Source: Streptomyces sp. AM 4-1-1 (GTDB lineage: Bacteria; Actinomycetota; Actinomycetes; Streptomycetales; Streptomycetaceae). Taken from it: 64,000 nucleotides of DNA. The stretch is from contig NZ_CP119145.1 of the NCBI RefSeq assembly GCF_029167625.1, positions 124,001 through 188,000 on the forward strand, given 5' to 3'. The notes beneath the pieces were generated by a model. That model ran no database searches. It saw only the letters and a list, made by a program, of their open reading frames with translations, and had not been told where the DNA came from. Of the stretch, positions 8,535-15,855 are shown in pieces (positions within the stretch are counted from its first letter, which is position 1; each line of letters begins with the position of its first letter). The translations under genes were made by a program, and so were the position numbers.

Positions 8535-9386
8535 ATGGCAGGATCACGTGGAGAGCGGGTGCCGGTGGCTCGGCGGATCACCTCACGCAACGCCCGCTTC
8601 CAGCAGTGGCAGGCATTGCTCGGCAACCGCAACAAACGCACGCGCGCAGGTGAGTTCCTGGTCCTCGGAGTCCGTCCGATCTCGCTCGCGGTGGAGCACG
8701 GCTGGCCCGTACGCGCCCTCCTCTACGACGGACAGCGGGAGCTGTCGAAGTGGGCGCGGGAACTCCTTCGTACGGTGCGGACGGAGCAGATCGCGATGGC
8801 CCCGGACCTGCTGATGGAGCTGGGTGAGAAGAGCGAGGCCCCGCCCGAGGTCGTCGCCGTCGTGGAGATGCCCGCCGACGACCTCGGCCGCATCATGGCC
8901 GGGGAAGACTTCCTGGGCGTACTGTTCGACCGGCCGACCAGTCCGGGGAACATCGGGAGCATCATCCGCTCGGCGGACGCCCTGGGCGCTCACGGACTGA
9001 TCGTGACGGGACACGCCGCCGACGTCTACGACCCGAAATCAGTCCGGTCGAGCACCGGCTCGCTGTTCTCCCTGCCCGCCGTCCGGGTGCCGTCACCGGG
9101 CGAGGTGATGGACTGGGTGGACGCCCGCCGGGCCGGCGGGGCACCGATCGTCCTGGTCGGTACGGACGAGCACGGCGACTGCGATGTGTTCGATTTTGAC
9201 TTCACCCAGCCGACACTGCTGCTGATCGGCAATGAGACAGCCGGGCTCAGCAACACCTGGCGTACGTTGTGCGACTACACGGTCAGCATCCCGATGACCG
9301 GCTCCGCGAGCTCACTGAACGCGGCGAATGCCGCGACCGCGATCCTCTACGAAGCCGCCCGGCAGCGGATCAGCAAAAAGCTCTGA
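8535..9386 (+). CDS. aviRb: AviRb-like 23S rRNA 2'-O-methyltransferase (SpoU/TrmH family)
   Basis: This 283-residue SPOUT methyltransferase has the three SpoU motifs: PTSPGNIGSIIRSADALG, LLLIGNETAGLSN and SIPMTGSASSLNAANA. The N-terminal substrate-binding domain (RITSRNARFQQWQALLGN) matches my memory of AviRb, the avilamycin-resistance enzyme that methylates a uridine ribose in 23S rRNA, over its whole length. It starts at 8535 with a promoter placed for a leaderless mRNA. It lies 268 bp after the ligase gene, so it may be a self-resistance gene or simply a separate resident gene. RNA methyltransferase is very likely; exact target and drug are inferred. Confidence 0.82.
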   Translation: MAGSRGERVPVARRITSRNARFQQWQALLGNRNKRTRAGEFLVLGVRPISLAVEHGWPVRALLYDGQRELSKWARELLRTVRTEQIAMAPDLLMELGEKSEAPPEVVAVVEMPADDLGRIMAGEDFLGVLFDRPTSPGNIGSIIRSADALGAHGLIVTGHAADVYDPKSVRSSTGSLFSLPAVRVPSPGEVMDWVDARRAGGAPIVLVGTDEHGDCDVFDFDFTQPTLLLIGNETAGLSNTWRTLCDYTVSIPMTGSASSLNAANAATAILYEAARQRISKKL

Positions 9387-9674
9387 CAGCTCACGGAACT
9401 CCTTCCCACGAGCCGTACCAACGGCTGCCGGTCTCCTCCTCCGGGTCTGGTGCGGTCCGGCGGCCCGGCCGCCGGGCCATGGCACGACCTCCAGGAAGCA
9501 ACTCCCATGTCATCTCGGCCAATTCATGACTGATGCCGTCTTCCGCGTTTGTCCACCGACGTTCACCCGAGGTGATGGAACGACGCCGTATCGAAGGTCT
9601 GACGCCGTGGTCGTTCCTAACCTTCCTGGAGACCGCCGTGCGCTGTGCATGGCCTGCGGACCGAGGACGACGCG

Positions 9675-10229
9675 ATGACGAGTGCCGTGAAGAACCAGAA
9701 GTTCAGCATCCTCTTCGACTGGTTCGACCAGGGCGGGGACGGACAGCTCACTCAGGACGACCTGCGGGCAACGGCCGGTGTGTTCGCCCGGGTGGCGGCG
9801 GAGGACGACCACACCAACATCGGGGCCATGCACAACGCCTTCGAGCGGTGGTGGCAGCTGTTGCTCAAGCACGGTGACACGAACGGCGATGGGCGGGTGT
9901 CGCGCCAGGAATTCATCACCGTCATGGAAGCCAATGTCACGGCTCCCGAGCACTTCGAAGGCGCTGTCATGGCGATCATCGACGCGTTGATGAGCGCCCT
10001 CGACACCGACGGGGACGGAGTCCTCAGCCGCGACGAGTACGTGCGCATGTACGACGCGCTGGGCATCCCCCCGGAGACCTCCGGGAAAGCGTTCACCAAG
10101 CTGGACCTGGACGGGAACGGAGTGATCAGTCACGGCGAATTCCGTACGGCCATCTCCGACTTCTATCTCAGCGCCGACCCGGACGCGCCGGGCAACCACC
10201 TGCTCGGCCTGGTCGGCCCGCCGGTCTGA
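9675..10229 (+). CDS. Four-EF-hand calcium-binding protein (calerythrin-like)
   Basis: This soluble 184-residue protein has four canonical twelve-residue calcium loops at about residues 18-29 (DQGGDGQLTQDD), 68-79 (DTNGDGRVSRQE), 110-121 (DTDGDGVLSRDE) and 144-155 (DLDGNGVISHGE). No signal peptide or membrane segment is seen, so it acts in the cytoplasm as a calcium buffer or sensor, like the Cab proteins and calerythrin of actinobacteria. The ATG at 9675 follows GAGG at good spacing; an ATG 30 bases upstream is less well placed. It converges on the isochorismatase-family gene. Confidence 0.9.
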   Translation: MTSAVKNQKFSILFDWFDQGGDGQLTQDDLRATAGVFARVAAEDDHTNIGAMHNAFERWWQLLLKHGDTNGDGRVSRQEFITVMEANVTAPEHFEGAVMAIIDALMSALDTDGDGVLSRDEYVRMYDALGIPPETSGKAFTKLDLDGNGVISHGEFRTAISDFYLSADPDAPGNHLLGLVGPPV

Positions 10230-10239
10230 CACAGCCGTC

Positions 10240-10986
10240 TCACACAACAGTCGATCCGCCGGACCCGGCGGATCGACCGTTACGTCCGGTGCCGCTTCGG
10301 ACAGCGTTCGCCCTGCCCGCTTCCTCCGATGCCGGGGTGGTCGTGATCAGTCGGTTCGTGATCTCCTCGGCGGTCAGCACGAGTGCGAAGCCTTTGCGCA
10401 GGACGGCGAGTTCCGCTTCCTGACGGGACTCGTCGTCGGTGGCCGTGGTGTCGGATCCGAAGACGACCTTGTAGCCGCGTTCGTATGCCTGCCGGGCCGT
10501 GGTGCCGCAGCAGTAGTTGGTGAGGGTGCCAGTGACGATGACCGTGTCGCGACCGAGGTTGCGCAGCATCGTGTCGAGCGGGGTGTCGTAGAACGCGCCG
10601 TAGGAGGGTTTGCGGATCAGGGCCTCGTCGGGGCGTCGGCCCATCAGAGCCGACACCTCGGCGGGGCCCGGGCGACGCCAGTCGGTGTCGGCGTGCGGGA
10701 GGAAGCGCAGGGCGTGCGGCCGGTCCAGTCCGAGGTGGGTGTCGTCGAAGACGGTCCATATCACCGGGACCGAGGCGGCCCGGCAGTCCTCGACCAGCCG
10801 CCGTAGCCGAGGTGCCATCCGGGTCGCCGCGGGCACCCAGTAGGGACTCCCCCCGGGGCGGACGAATTCGTCCTGCATGTCGATGACCAGCAGCGCCGTG
10901 TCCTCTGGCCGTACGTCGAACGATGCCCGGCCGTGCTCGTAGGCGTCACGCGCTCGCGCGGTCACCCATTCCTCGGTATACGCCAT
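10240..10986 (-). CDS. Isochorismatase-family cysteine hydrolase
   Basis: The 248-residue protein has the family triad: Asp36 in LLVIDMQDEF, Lys126 in IRKPSYGAF and the Cys159-Cys160 pair in TGTLTNYCCGTTARQAY. Members include nicotinamidases, N-carbamoylsarcosine amidases and isochorismatases; the substrate here cannot be set. A Ser/Gly-rich tail of about 25 residues extends past the domain and overlaps a terminator hairpin. The ATG at 10986 follows AAGGGG at five bases. It is divergent from a PadR regulator with a perfect palindrome in the shared 55-bp gap, so PadR probably represses it. Confidence 0.85.
   Translation of the reverse strand: MAYTEEWVTARARDAYEHGRASFDVRPEDTALLVIDMQDEFVRPGGSPYWVPAATRMAPRLRRLVEDCRAASVPVIWTVFDDTHLGLDRPHALRFLPHADTDWRRPGPAEVSALMGRRPDEALIRKPSYGAFYDTPLDTMLRNLGRDTVIVTGTLTNYCCGTTARQAYERGYKVVFGSDTTATDDESRQEAELAVLRKGFALVLTAEEITNRLITTTPASEEAGRANAVRSGTGRNGRSAGSGGSTVV
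10250..10277. terminator. Hairpin between convergent genes
   Basis: A 13-bp perfect stem (10250-10262 with 10265-10277) lies just after the EF-hand gene stop and inside the last codons of the isochorismatase-family gene. It probably stops the EF-hand transcript. Confidence 0.5.
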
Positions 10987-10999
10987 CCTCGCCCCTTGT

Positions 11000-11025
11000 A
11001 TCGATTCGAGGTATCTCGTTTCGAT
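11000..11025. promoter_or_regulatory. Palindromic operator in the PadR/hydrolase intergenic region
   Basis: ATCGA-TT-CGAG-GTAT-CTCG-TT-TCGAT is a 26-bp palindrome with nine perfectly paired bases on each side. It sits between the start codons of the two divergent genes (10986 and 11042) and should overlap both promoters. The arrangement is that of an autoregulated PadR operator; binding itself is inferred. Confidence 0.7.
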
Positions 11026-11041
11026 GTGCGAGAGTAGCACC

Positions 11042-11554
11042 ATGCTGGAACTCGCGATCCTGGGATTCCTGGCCGAAGGGCCACTGCACGGCTACCAACT
11101 GCGCCGCCGGATAGCGCACTTGTCCGGCCATGCCCGCCCGGTCAGCGACGGCAGCCTCTATCCGGCGATCAACCGTCTGGTCAAGGCCGAACTGCTCGAC
11201 CGCAGAGCCGAGCCGGGCGCCTCGGCCGTCCAGCGGCACACCCTGAGCCTGACCGCCACCGGCCGTACCGAGTTGCTGCGCCGGCTGAGGGAAGCCGACG
11301 GCCTGGACATCAGCGACAGCACCCGGTACTTCACGGTCCTGGCTTTTCTCTCCCGGCTTCCCGACCTCGCCGACCAGCATGCGGTACTGCGCCGACGGCT
11401 GGACTTCCTGGAACAGCCCGCGAGCTTCTTCCGCGGTGGCGACGGCCTCCTGAGCGCCGAAGACACCGACGACCCCTACCGCCGCGGCATGCTCACCATC
11501 GCCCGCGCCACCAGCCGCGCGGAACGGTCGTGGCTATGGGAGCTGCTGGCCTGA
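11042..11554 (+). CDS. PadR-family transcriptional regulator
   Basis: The 170-residue protein starts MLELAILGFLAEGPLHGYQL, the signature of the PadR winged helix, with SDGSLYPAINRLVKAELLDR as the recognition region and HTLSLTATGRTELLRR as the wing. A C-terminal helical dimerisation domain follows from about residue 90. It is divergent from the isochorismatase-family hydrolase across a palindrome at 11000-11025, so it most likely represses that gene and itself. The inducer is unknown. An ATG at 11024 would add six residues but would place the start inside the operator. Confidence 0.9.
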   Translation: MLELAILGFLAEGPLHGYQLRRRIAHLSGHARPVSDGSLYPAINRLVKAELLDRRAEPGASAVQRHTLSLTATGRTELLRRLREADGLDISDSTRYFTVLAFLSRLPDLADQHAVLRRRLDFLEQPASFFRGGDGLLSAEDTDDPYRRGMLTIARATSRAERSWLWELLA

Positions 11555-11555
11555 C

Positions 11556-11582
11556 GCACCACGGCGGCACCCGCCGTGGTGC
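11556..11582 (+). terminator. Terminator of the PadR gene
   Basis: A perfect 12-bp stem (GCACCACGGCGG paired with CCGCCGTGGTGC) with a three-base loop starts one base after the PadR stop. The remaining gap to 11866 holds no gene that I can support. Confidence 0.65.
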
Positions 11583-11866
11583 ACCGAGGCAGGACAAACG
11601 CTGCCTGATGCGGCACCGGACCGAGAACGTCAGCACGCCTCACCCGAGTTGTGACGAAGACCTCTCCCCGTGCCTCTCGCGGTGCCTCCTCCCGCAGTAC
11701 CTCCCCGGCATCAGCAACCGGCCCGTCCCGGCCCGCCTTTCGGTGAGCCGGGACGGAGCCGAACCCACGAGCGTCCGCCGCGGGGTGTCTCCGGGAATCC
11801 GCCGTTTCCGCGACGAGGTTCCCCCTGCGAGCGATCGGACCGGAACGGAATTGCCCCGCGCCCCGC

Positions 11867-12199
11867 TCAGATCACGTCGGCGAGCTCCTGAAGCAGCCGC
11901 CGCTTGGGCCGGGCTCCGACCATCGACTTCACCGGTTCACCGTCGCGGAACACCATCAGCGTCGGCATCGACAGCACTCCGTACCTGACCATCACCTCCG
12001 GGTTGCTGTCCACGTCCAACTGCACGACCTTGAGACGCTCCGCCTCCTCGCCGGCGACGGCGCTCAGCACCGGCGCCAGTTGGCGGCACGGCCCACACCA
12101 GTCGGCGGTGAATTCGACCAGGACCGGCAGGTCCGCCTGGAGTACTTCGGTGTCGAAGTCCGCATCGGTCACGGCCTCGACGCCCACTGCGTGGATCAT
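11867..12199 (-). CDS. trxA: Thioredoxin
   Basis: This 110-residue thioredoxin has the active site Trp34-Cys35-Gly-Pro-Cys38 (ADWCGPCRQLAP) and the cis-proline segment SMPTLMVFRDGEPV. It reduces disulfides in cytoplasmic proteins with electrons from thioredoxin reductase, which is not encoded nearby. The start ATG at 12199 overlaps the stop of the MerR-family gene (ATGA), so both are made from one transcript and the regulator probably controls thioredoxin supply. Length and motifs are standard for the family. Confidence 0.93.
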   Translation of the reverse strand: MIHAVGVEAVTDADFDTEVLQADLPVLVEFTADWCGPCRQLAPVLSAVAGEEAERLKVVQLDVDSNPEVMVRYGVLSMPTLMVFRDGEPVKSMVGARPKRRLLQELADVI

Positions 12200-12606
12200 T
12201 GTCTGTCGTCCTCCCGCTCGGAAAGTTCACAACGTGGTTCGGGGCCGCCGGGCAGCCCCGCCTCGGCGCGCGCCAGCTGCGCTCCCACTCGTCCGCGAAC
12301 GCGCTGAAGCTGCTCGATCAGCGCGTCCAGCTCGGAGAGCTTGCGACGGTAGACGGCGAGCGAGTCGGGGCACGCGTCTCCGGCCGGATGTCCGGCACGC
12401 AGGCACTCGACGAACGGCCGGGTCTCCTCCAGCTCGAACCCGAAGTCCTGCAGGCTCCTGATCTGCCGCACCAGCCGCAGATCGGCCTCGTCGTACGTCC
12501 GGTATCCGTTCACCGCACGCCGCGCGGACAACAGTTCCCGGGACTCGTAGTAACGCAGAGTGCGCGTGGTCGTCCCCGCTCGCCGCGCCAGTTCACCGAT
12601 TCGCAT
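12196..12606 (-). CDS. MerR-family regulator upstream of thioredoxin
   Basis: The 136-residue protein begins MRIGELARRAGTTTRTLRYY, the MerR winged helix, followed by VNGYRTYDEADLRLVRQIRSL, a long coiled-coil helix and a C-terminal arm. Two cysteines in ECLRAGHPAGDACPD could sense redox state or bind metal; this is inference. The gene is coupled to trxA by an ATGA overlap. Its promoter has the 19-bp spacer typical of MerR-controlled promoters, with a palindrome inside, so it should regulate its own operon. The start at 12606 has no ribosome site and the promoter suggests a leaderless message. Confidence 0.88.
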   Translation of the reverse strand: MRIGELARRAGTTTRTLRYYESRELLSARRAVNGYRTYDEADLRLVRQIRSLQDFGFELEETRPFVECLRAGHPAGDACPDSLAVYRRKLSELDALIEQLQRVRGRVGAQLARAEAGLPGGPEPRCELSEREDDRQ

Positions 12607-12613
12607 GTCCACG

Positions 12614-12644
12614 ACGGTAGTCCTTGACGCGGACGTCAAGGCAA
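12614..12644 (-). promoter_or_regulatory. MerR-type promoter/operator of the merR-trxA operon
   Basis: On the minus strand there is a -35 TTGCCT (12639-12644), a 19-bp spacer and a -10 TACCGT (12614-12619). A perfect palindrome with arms CCTTGACG and CGTCAAGG (12622-12641) fills the spacer. The over-long spacer with a centred dyad is the classical MerR arrangement. The -10 ends seven bases before the ATG at 12606, predicting a leaderless mRNA. Confidence 0.75.
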
Positions 12645-12682
12645 GACCGTCAGCCACCGGACACCGGGCGCCCGGCACTCCG

Positions 12683-12712
12683 TTGTTCACATCCGGAGCA
12701 CGGCCTTAGGCT
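12683..12712 (+). promoter_or_regulatory. Promoter of the YqeY-like gene
   Basis: A -35 TTGTTC (12683-12688), an 18-bp spacer and a -10 TAGGCT (12707-12712) lie directly before the ATG at 12719. The spacing suggests a leaderless transcript; no ribosome site is visible. Confidence 0.5.
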
Positions 12713-12718
12713 CCCGGT

Positions 12719-13081
12719 ATGTTCCTACGTGTTCGTATGCGCCAAGCCCTCCCGGAAGCGATGCGTGCCCGCGACAAGGTCGCGGTGAGCGCCCTGCGCG
12801 CGACGCTCGCCGCGCTGGACAACGCGGAGGCGGTGCCCGTGGACGGAGCCGAGGCGCGCGGCCTGGCCCTTGAGCAGTCACCGGTCGGTGCCGGTGCCAC
12901 CGAGGCAATGCGACGTGAGCTGAGCGAGCACGATGTGGCGGATGTCGTGCGGGCCGAGGCCACCGAACGCTTGGACGTCGCGGCGCAGTTGACCGCGCCC
13001 GCGCACGCCGACCGAGTCGCGCGGCTCCGCGCCGAAGCCGCTGTGCTGTTTCGCTTCCTCGACGGCCACGACATCCCGTAG
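12719..13081 (+). CDS. GatB/YqeY-like domain protein
   Basis: The 120-residue helical protein contains ALPEAMRARDKVAVSALRATL and RRELSEHDVADVVRAEATERL, features of the YqeY family related to the C-terminal tail domain of GatB. The family resembles a tRNA-binding domain, but its cellular role is unclear. It is shorter than typical YqeY proteins of about 150 residues. The ATG at 12719 matches the promoter immediately upstream; an in-frame ATG at 12737 is an alternative. It is divergent from the merR-trxA operon. Confidence 0.7.
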   Translation: MFLRVRMRQALPEAMRARDKVAVSALRATLAALDNAEAVPVDGAEARGLALEQSPVGAGATEAMRRELSEHDVADVVRAEATERLDVAAQLTAPAHADRVARLRAEAAVLFRFLDGHDIP

Positions 13082-13205
13082 AGCACGCGGGAACCGTCGC
13101 ACCCCCCCGAATTCGGCACTGGTCACAAGCAACCGGTGGCCCGGTTGTGAGCGGATACGGCCACCGCGTGATCATCGGGGTGGCGCAGCCCCTGAGGATC
13201 GTGCG

Positions 13206-13349
13206 GTGGCCGCGGGCCGTGGCGGGGAGGGACTTGATCACGCGCTGTCCACCGACCCCCTCGGACCGGGCCGCGCCGATGTCCACGAGCGGTGGGAGTC
13301 GGACGAACAGCTGATGACGTTCCCGGGCCCGGACATCGGCGCGGTGCGC
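13206..13349 (+). pseudogene. Remnant of an antibiotic biosynthesis monooxygenase (ABM/quinol monooxygenase) gene
   Basis: In this frame the residues around STDPLGPGRADVHERWESDE, then QLMTFPGPD, match the middle of small ABM-fold quinol monooxygenases (compare the usual DPLDPGR..VYERWES pattern). The N-terminal half and the C-terminal strand with the VxxY ending are missing, and the frame runs on into sequence unrelated to the family. It is therefore a decayed fragment rather than a working gene. Confidence 0.45.
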
Positions 13350-13392
13350 GTTCCCATGCCGGACACGGACACGCACCACCGGACGGTTTATC

Positions 13393-14262
13393 TCAGACGG
13401 CGGGATGGTCCGTCGCGGCGGTGGTCCTGCGGCATGCGGGGCACGGGCGTTCGGTGTTCTCCACGACGCGTGCGAGACGATAGCGACTCAGAGATCCGCA
13501 CCTCTCGCAGCGCGCGGCCCAGGGGGTCCGGAAGCCTGGGTACCGGGTCACCGGGACCAGGCCTGCGGCGCGCATCCGGCGTTCGGCCTCCGCCGGGTCC
13601 CCGTTCAGGGTGCGGCGTTCCACCTCCGCCGCTTCGGCCGCCCTGCCCCGTAACTCCCTGCGTCGTTCACGCTCACGCACCCGGTTCCACGCCGACACCC
13701 AGTCCGGAAACGCGCGCTCCGCGACCCCCACCGCCAGCAGATACGCCCGCAGTGTGTCCGCGGACGCCGGAAGGGACTTGCGGGTCGCGATGCGCCATGC
13801 GGTGCTCCTGGACAGGGGCGCGTACAGCCGGGTGGCGCGGTAGCGCCGCTCGGCCCGCTGCGCCATGACACGGGCGGAGGGGCGGTCGTTCAGTTCGTAC
13901 GCGCGTACCAGAGCGGCGCCGAGATCCTCGACGCTGCGGACCAGCTTCAGGCTGGGGGCCTGGGTGAGGCTTCGCCGGGCGGTACCGCCGCGAGTGCGGC
14001 GCGCGGCGAGACGCAGCGCCAGCAGTTCTTCGGAGTCCAGCCCGCAGACCCGGGCGTATCCCTGGATGATCGCCAGGGTGGGCGGTGTCCGGCCGGCTTC
14101 AGCGCGCTGGATCGTCGACTCGGAGCAGCCGATCAGCTCGGCTATGTCGGCGCGGGAGAGCACCCTCCTGCTCCTGGCCTCGCGCAGGCGGGAGGCCAGT
14201 CTCCCGATGGCGCTCCCGGGGTCTGCGACGGCCTTCATCGGACGGCCGGTGTGTTCGCGCAT
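13393..14262 (-). CDS. XRE-family regulator with C-terminal zinc ribbon; contains a TTA codon
   Basis: The 289-residue protein has an N-terminal helix-turn-helix (VLSRADIAELIGCSESTIQR at about residues 37-56), a long Arg-rich middle, and a C-terminal CxxC...CxxC zinc-ribbon motif (CERCGSLSRYRLARVVENT then CPAC). Leu204 is encoded by TTA (13651-13653), the rare codon read by the bldA tRNA, so translation may be tied to development or secondary metabolism. The ATG at 14262 follows GAGGGG. Its targets are unknown. Confidence 0.75.
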   Translation of the reverse strand: MREHTGRPMKAVADPGSAIGRLASRLREARSRRVLSRADIAELIGCSESTIQRAEAGRTPPTLAIIQGYARVCGLDSEELLALRLAARRTRGGTARRSLTQAPSLKLVRSVEDLGAALVRAYELNDRPSARVMAQRAERRYRATRLYAPLSRSTAWRIATRKSLPASADTLRAYLLAVGVAERAFPDWVSAWNRVRERERRRELRGRAAEAAEVERRTLNGDPAEAERRMRAAGLVPVTRYPGFRTPWAARCERCGSLSRYRLARVVENTERPCPACRRTTAATDHPAV

Positions 14263-14275
14263 CTTGTGGCACCCC

Positions 14276-14668
14276 TCAGCTCCGCGCGGTACCGGAGAGT
14301 CCGGTGGCGGTGCGGCGGCGGAGCCGGAATGCGGGTGCTCCGGCCGGAGGAACAGCACCGCGCGGCCCGGTCGCCGCGCGGGGGAACCGAGGGCCGTCGT
14401 GCGCGGTGGACTCGGCTCCCGGGACCGTGGGCGCGGTGACGGCGGCGGGCTCGGCGCCACGTGGCCGCCGGGGCCCGGCGGCGCTGTGGGCAAGGGTGGG
14501 TACGGACACGGAACGCCCTTCTGTCTTACGGAAGTCGGCGGTAGCCGTCACGGGCTCCGGCTCCGACCAGGTCGATCCGCGCGGGCCTTCGGCTCCGGCT
14601 CCGCGCGGTCTGACGAATCGTGCCACTGCCGGGGCGGGACGCTCGCCGTACCGGCCCATTTCATTCAT
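14276..14668 (-). CDS. Hypothetical protein upstream of the XRE regulator
   Basis: An open frame of 130 residues beginning MNEMGRYGERPAPAVARFV runs up to 13 bases before the XRE regulator start, with mostly G/C third positions. It is rich in Pro, Ala, Arg and Thr and has no domain that I recognise, no signal peptide and no membrane segment. The ribosome site (GAGACGGAC) is moderate. The tight spacing to the regulator argues for a real operon partner, but chance open frames are common at this G+C, so the call is weak. Confidence 0.35.
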   Translation of the reverse strand: MNEMGRYGERPAPAVARFVRPRGAGAEGPRGSTWSEPEPVTATADFRKTEGRSVSVPTLAHSAAGPRRPRGAEPAAVTAPTVPGAESTAHDGPRFPRAATGPRGAVPPAGAPAFRLRRRTATGLSGTARS

Positions 14669-15330
14669 GTCCGTCTCAGCGCGCGGAGAAGGGGACATCC
14701 GGCAAGCCCAGCCCTGAGTCACCACCAAGAGTGAATCTCTGCCCCACGATCGCCACGCCCCGGAGGGCAAGAGACCGAATCCGATCATTCAATGATGATT
14801 TATGATCAAAAACTTAATCAATTGAGTCCGGCACGATTCGCTGATCGCATATTCACCCAACATTGGCCCACTTTCATTTGCCGACGCCGTGCCCTGCTGC
14901 GACGATCCGGCGGCGCCTCGCCCCGTGCGGTCGGAACCCGTCCCCGGATCACCGGCTGCCGCTCCGGGCGGCCCCGCTTGTCCGGGCCCGTGGAAGACGG
15001 CGCCGGGTCACGGACAGAGCGTGCCGATACCCGTCACGCGGCCCGGCGGAACCACGACGGGCACACGCCGTGACCGCGGCAGCCGGAACACGACGGTCGA
15101 CCTGAGAATCCCTGAATTACCCATGGACCGACGCCTTTCTCGTGTGACTACTAGGCGGTTCGAGTGGATATCGGGAGGTTTTCCAATCCGATACGGGAGT
15201 CGGTCACGAAATACGCTCGGTGACCGGGCAGCCTGACGTCCGGCCACTGAACGGAGCTACCGGCCCAGCCGGAATGCACCGCTTTCAGCTCCGGTCTTCT
15301 AACTGCCCGAATAGTAAGGGAAGGCACTCC
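14669..15330. other. Non-coding stretch with an AT-rich island
   Basis: No supported gene lies in these 662 bases. Positions about 14740-14880 are strikingly A+T-rich for this chromosome and include runs such as GATGATTTATGATCAAAAAC and overlapping ATGATC/GATCAT motifs. It may be the promoter region of the flanking divergent genes, or residue of a past insertion. The last 30 bases hold the ribosome site AAGGGAAGG of the secreted-protein gene. Confidence 0.5.
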
Positions 15331-15708
15331 ATGCGCAACTTCACCAAGGCCCTCGCGATCGTCGCGATCGTCGCCCCGATCGCCCTCGGCGGTGCCGGTG
15401 TGGCCTCCGCCGACGCCGGCGCCGTCGGCCAGACCAGGGCCGCCGAGCAGGGCGGGAACGCCGGAAACGGCTTCCTCTCCGGCCTCGTGGGCCGTCACCA
15501 CGACCGCGGCCAGAACCGCGACCACAACCGTGGCGAGACCGCCGGCCCGCTGTACGTCCGCACCGGCCAGGTCGCCGGCCCGGAGGGCTCGTGGTCCACG
15601 GTCCGCGCCACCGGCTTCACCCCCGACGGCGAGGCGTTCTACTTCGACACCGTTCGGGGCGCGGGCCCGGACGGAGCGTTCAGCGGTACCGTCGCCACCC
15701 ACTCCTGA
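15331..15708 (+). CDS. Small secreted protein of unknown function
   Basis: The 125-residue protein has a Sec signal peptide (MRNFTKALAIVAIVAPIALG, then GAGVASADA; cleavage after about residue 26). The mature part is His/Arg/Asp-rich (HHDRGQNRDHNRGE) and then has a short beta-rich segment (YVRTGQVAGPEGSWSTVRAT). It has no cysteines and I do not recognise a family. The start at 15331 follows AAGGGAAGG. A strong hairpin at 15784-15816 ends the unit. A role in the cell envelope or outside it is likely. Confidence 0.75.
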   Translation: MRNFTKALAIVAIVAPIALGGAGVASADAGAVGQTRAAEQGGNAGNGFLSGLVGRHHDRGQNRDHNRGETAGPLYVRTGQVAGPEGSWSTVRATGFTPDGEAFYFDTVRGAGPDGAFSGTVATHS

Positions 15709-15783
15709 CAGCGGTCCAAGAGCCCGCCGCCGCTGAGAGCGGCGTCCGGCCCGGCTGATCGGAAACGTGCGCGACAACACGGG

Positions 15784-15816
15784 CGCGGCTCCCGGGAATG
15801 ATTCCCAGGAGCCGCG
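15784..15816. terminator. Hairpin between convergent genes
   Basis: The stem CGCGGCTCC...GGAGCCGCG continues as GGGAAT/ATTCCC with only single unpaired bases, giving 15 pairs around a one-base loop. It can serve the secreted-protein gene and the convergent gene at 15856. Confidence 0.7.
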
Positions 15817-15855
15817 TCGGTCCATTTCCGTACGGGACCCGACACAACAAAGCGG

